A stretch of 64,000 nucleotides of DNA from Microtetraspora glauca. Lineage in GTDB: Bacteria; Actinomycetota; Actinomycetes; Streptosporangiales; Streptosporangiaceae. The notes beneath the pieces were generated by a model. That model searched no databases and was not told where the DNA came from. It saw nothing but the letters and a program-made list of their open reading frames with translations. A program made the translations under genes and the position numbers. Shown here one piece after another: positions 62,136 to 64,000 of this stretch (position 1 is the stretch's first letter; the number at the start of each line of letters is the position of its first letter). The DNA is taken from the NCBI GenBank assembly GCA_001570385.1, contig BBYL01000020.1:149629-213628 (forward strand), given 5' to 3'.

Positions 62136-63143
62136 ATGGCTCGCAGGTCAACCGTCCAGCCGGATCCTCGGATCGCTGGCGACCCCGAGTCGTACCCTCC
62201 GCAGGGCCCTGAACGGGTGTCGGTCTCGAGCGGGAGTGCCCGCAGACGCGGGGGTTGGAGCGGTGGCGGGGGCCGCTGGCTCGTCTGGACCGGCCGCGCG
62301 ATCCTGTGGGCGTTGATCATCGTCATCGTCGTCAACGGGGTGCGGGCGCCGTTCGAACGGTTCACCCAGGAGAGCACCTCGACCGGGGCGACACCCGAGC
62401 CGAGCGATTCCGGTTTTCCGGTGACACAGGCCGCGGCATTTGCCAATCAGTTCGCGGCGGTCTATCTGAATTTCGACGCGTCTAATCCGCAACAAAGAGC
62501 GGAACGATTGAAGGCATTTCTGCCCGAGGGCGCCCAGGAGCAGTTCGGCTGGAATGGATACGGCCGGATGTCCGCCGGTGCCTTCCAGTTCGCGGGCATC
62601 AACGTGCGCGACGCGGGCAACGCCGTCGTCACCGTGACGTACCAGGCGGGCAGCAAGCGCGGCCTGCTTTCCGTGCCGGTCTATTTCGACGGGTCCAGGT
62701 TCGTCGTGTCCGCGCAGCCGGGGCTGCTGCCCGCACCCGACCCGGCGGGGCTGCCGCAGCTGGCCGAGCCCGACCGCGACTCCGCGACCGAGGCCGAGCT
62801 GCGCCCCCAGCTGGAGGGCTTCTTCAAGGCGTACGCGGCGGGGGACCAGGTCGACCTGCAGCGGTACGTCGCGAACGGCGTGACCATCGAGGGCTTCGAC
62901 GGAGCGCTGACGCTCGCCCAGCTCAAGGACGTCGTGGTCCCGGCGGGCGCGGAGAGCACCAGGGAGGTCACCGCCGTCGTCGTGTGGGCCGTGTCGTCGG
63001 GCGGGGCCGCCGCCACCCCGCGTACGGACGATCCGGCGTCGCAGCCGGCCGGGCTGGAGCAGGCATACCGGCTCACCGTGGAGAAGCAGGGCGGCAAATG
63101 GTTCGTCGAGGCAGTCCAGGGCGCGAGCCGCCCCGTGGGGTAG
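62136..63143 (+). CDS. TcpC-like conjugal transfer protein
   Basis: 335 aa. Pro/Gly/Arg-rich cytoplasmic N-terminus, one membrane helix (WTGRAILWALIIVIVVNGV, near 49-67) and two NTF2-like extracytoplasmic domains (AAAFANQFAAVYLNFDASNPQQRAERL; LRPQLEGFFKAYAAGDQVDLQRYV), the architecture of TcpC/VirB8-like conjugation proteins. ATG 62136 behind CGGAGG. It lies outside the ychF element and starts a cluster with TcpD- and TcpE-like genes. Confidence 0.8.
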   Translation: MARRSTVQPDPRIAGDPESYPPQGPERVSVSSGSARRRGGWSGGGGRWLVWTGRAILWALIIVIVVNGVRAPFERFTQESTSTGATPEPSDSGFPVTQAAAFANQFAAVYLNFDASNPQQRAERLKAFLPEGAQEQFGWNGYGRMSAGAFQFAGINVRDAGNAVVTVTYQAGSKRGLLSVPVYFDGSRFVVSAQPGLLPAPDPAGLPQLAEPDRDSATEAELRPQLEGFFKAYAAGDQVDLQRYVANGVTIEGFDGALTLAQLKDVVVPAGAESTREVTAVVVWAVSSGGAAATPRTDDPASQPAGLEQAYRLTVEKQGGKWFVEAVQGASRPVG

Positions 63144-63192
63144 CGCATGACCGGACACGACGCCGCTGATCCATACCCCGGGAGGGCGTGAA

Positions 63193-63471
63193 TTGATTCT
63201 GAAAACCATTGTGGAGATCGCGTTCGATCCATCGACTCCACCTGCCACGGGGATCAACACCGAGGGGCTGGCGGACTTCCTGCGCAAGTTCTTCGCCCCG
63301 CTCTTCTTGGTCGTGGTCTCCGTGGTCGCGCTCTTCTTCCTCTTCACTCGAGAGATCACCAGATTCATGCAGTTCATCATTCTGGCGATCGCGATCGGCG
63401 TGATCTTCTACGTGCCCAACATCATCGAGGTGACGGCGAAGGCGATCGCGGGGGCGCTCGGCATCAAGTGA
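63193..63471 (+). CDS. TcpD-like small membrane protein
   Basis: 92 aa from TTG 63193 with GGAGGG upstream. Two membrane helices (FFAPLFLVVVSVVALFFLF and MQFIILAIAIGVIFYVPNI), matching the small hydrophobic protein between TcpC and TcpE in Gram-positive conjugation loci. Confidence 0.7.
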   Translation: MILKTIVEIAFDPSTPPATGINTEGLADFLRKFFAPLFLVVVSVVALFFLFTREITRFMQFIILAIAIGVIFYVPNIIEVTAKAIAGALGIK

Positions 63472-63492
63472 TCAGGCAGAGAGGAGGATCGG

Positions 63493-64000
63493 GTGGATCT
63501 GCCCACATATACCAATATTTGGCGAATTGAGAAGCGGCTCTACAAGCTGTACGACCTGAAGCTGCCGACACCGCTTCCCATCGTCTGGATCGGTGTGTTC
63601 GTGGGCGTCCTCGTCCCGTGGTGGACGTTCCTCTTCTTCGTCGGGCTTCCGTTCGACGCGCCCTGGCACGTGGTCTATCTGGTCCCGCCCGGGATCGTGA
63701 CCTGGCTATCGACCCGGCCCGTGATCGAGGGCAAGCGGCTCACCGAACTGCTCCAGTCGCAGGTGCGCTATCTGGCCGAGCCCCGTACCTGGTGCCGCAT
63801 GGCGCCGGTCAGCGAGCCGGACGAGATCACCCTCACCGTGCGGGTCTGGCGATCCGCTCCCGCGGTGAAGGGCAAGGCCAGGAGCCGGCAGCGGCGCGCC
63901 GCCGCCTCCACCGTGCGGCCGGCGGTCGCCGCCGCGGCGAAGGGGGCCGCCGCGGTCCCCGCCGTCGCCGAACCCGTCGCCGTGCCCCCGCCCATGCCCC
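63493..64000 (+). CDS. TcpE-like conjugal transfer membrane protein (partial)
   Basis: GTG 63493 with GAGGAGG upstream; runs off the right edge after 169 codons. YTNIWRIEKRLYKLYDLKLP, two helices (PIVWIGVFVGVLVPWWTFLFF; VVYLVPPGIVTWLSTRPV), then a basic linker region KGKARSRQRRAAAS, as in TcpE-family proteins. VirB4-like ATPase genes would be expected beyond the window. Confidence 0.75.
   Translation, partial: MDLPTYTNIWRIEKRLYKLYDLKLPTPLPIVWIGVFVGVLVPWWTFLFFVGLPFDAPWHVVYLVPPGIVTWLSTRPVIEGKRLTELLQSQVRYLAEPRTWCRMAPVSEPDEITLTVRVWRSAPAVKGKARSRQRRAAASTVRPAVAAAAKGAAAVPAVAEPVAVPPPMP

Noticed and set aside
62136..64000. tcp genes as the transfer module of the ychF element
   Set aside because: The right att core and displaced ychF end at 61827-61845 lie before these genes, so they are outside the element.

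Overview
The window is very GC-rich (about 70 percent), has GTG and TTG starts in many genes, and has actinobacterial gene content: an AfsQ1/AfsQ2-like two-component system with a lipoprotein, FxSxx-COOH system proteins, PucR/GAF and MocR regulators, DUF1707, DUF4245, DUF6542, DUF6879 and DUF6907 families, and TcpC/D/E-type conjugation proteins. The best guess is a member of the Streptosporangiales (Nonomuraea/Streptosporangium-like). The genus is inference; no rRNA or tRNA gene was seen.

Layout. 1-5.7 kb: afsQ1-afsQ2-lipoprotein operon (minus), then a lytic-transglycosylase-like wall enzyme preceded by a consensus Crp operator, and a family 2 glycosyltransferase. 5.7-10.9 kb: a minus-strand set that looks like 3-hydroxybutyrate use (dehydrogenase, GAF/PucR regulator, MHS-type MFS importer with a second Crp-type operator, alpha/beta hydrolase). 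11-20.2 kb: class II fumarase (fumC) and class I fumarase (fumA) flank an accessory block: an MccB-like ThiF enzyme, a 43-residue peptide gene ending in Asn, a DUF6879 gene, two Ser/Thr kinases and an Rpn-like nuclease. 20-24.8 kb: EamA exporter with divergent MocR regulator, a lone iolB, and an MFS transporter. 25-31.4 kb: a DUF1707 gene joined to the 3' remnant of fxsB, followed by intact fxsC (TIR-like) and fxsT (ParA-like + TIR-like + NB-ARC + TPR, 1296 aa). This is an FxSxx-COOH locus that has lost its radical-SAM enzyme domain and its visible precursor. 31-46.3 kb: conserved core genes (DUF4245, xseB, xseA, lipid-droplet-type protein, ispH, tatA, LCP protein, Mg-type P-ATPase with ArsR, DUF6542, rmuC, ychF), with an IS200/IS605-type end scar between xseB and xseA.

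46.3-61.8 kb is an integrative element of about 15.5 kb in the 3' end of ychF. A 15-bp direct repeat GTTCCGCTTCAACGT occurs at 46321-46335, where it encodes the last residues of YchF, and again at 61827-61841, where the old 3' end with its own stop codon is still readable. The element carries a tyrosine integrase, divergent repressor/excisionase genes, a P4-type primase-helicase, a run of small unknown genes, and a phage tail tape-measure protein. No terminase, portal, capsid or other tail gene was recognised. Its right part is a minus-strand array of small genes, three of which have a shared hairpin-plus-RBS leader. It looks like a phage satellite or a reduced prophage.

62.1-64 kb, outside the element, starts a tcpC-tcpD-tcpE conjugation-type cluster that runs off the window.

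Most interesting points: the MccB-like cassette with a C-terminal-Asn peptide, the decayed FxSxx-COOH locus with immune-like architecture, and the ychF-inserted satellite-like element with a tape-measure gene and repeated leader hairpins.
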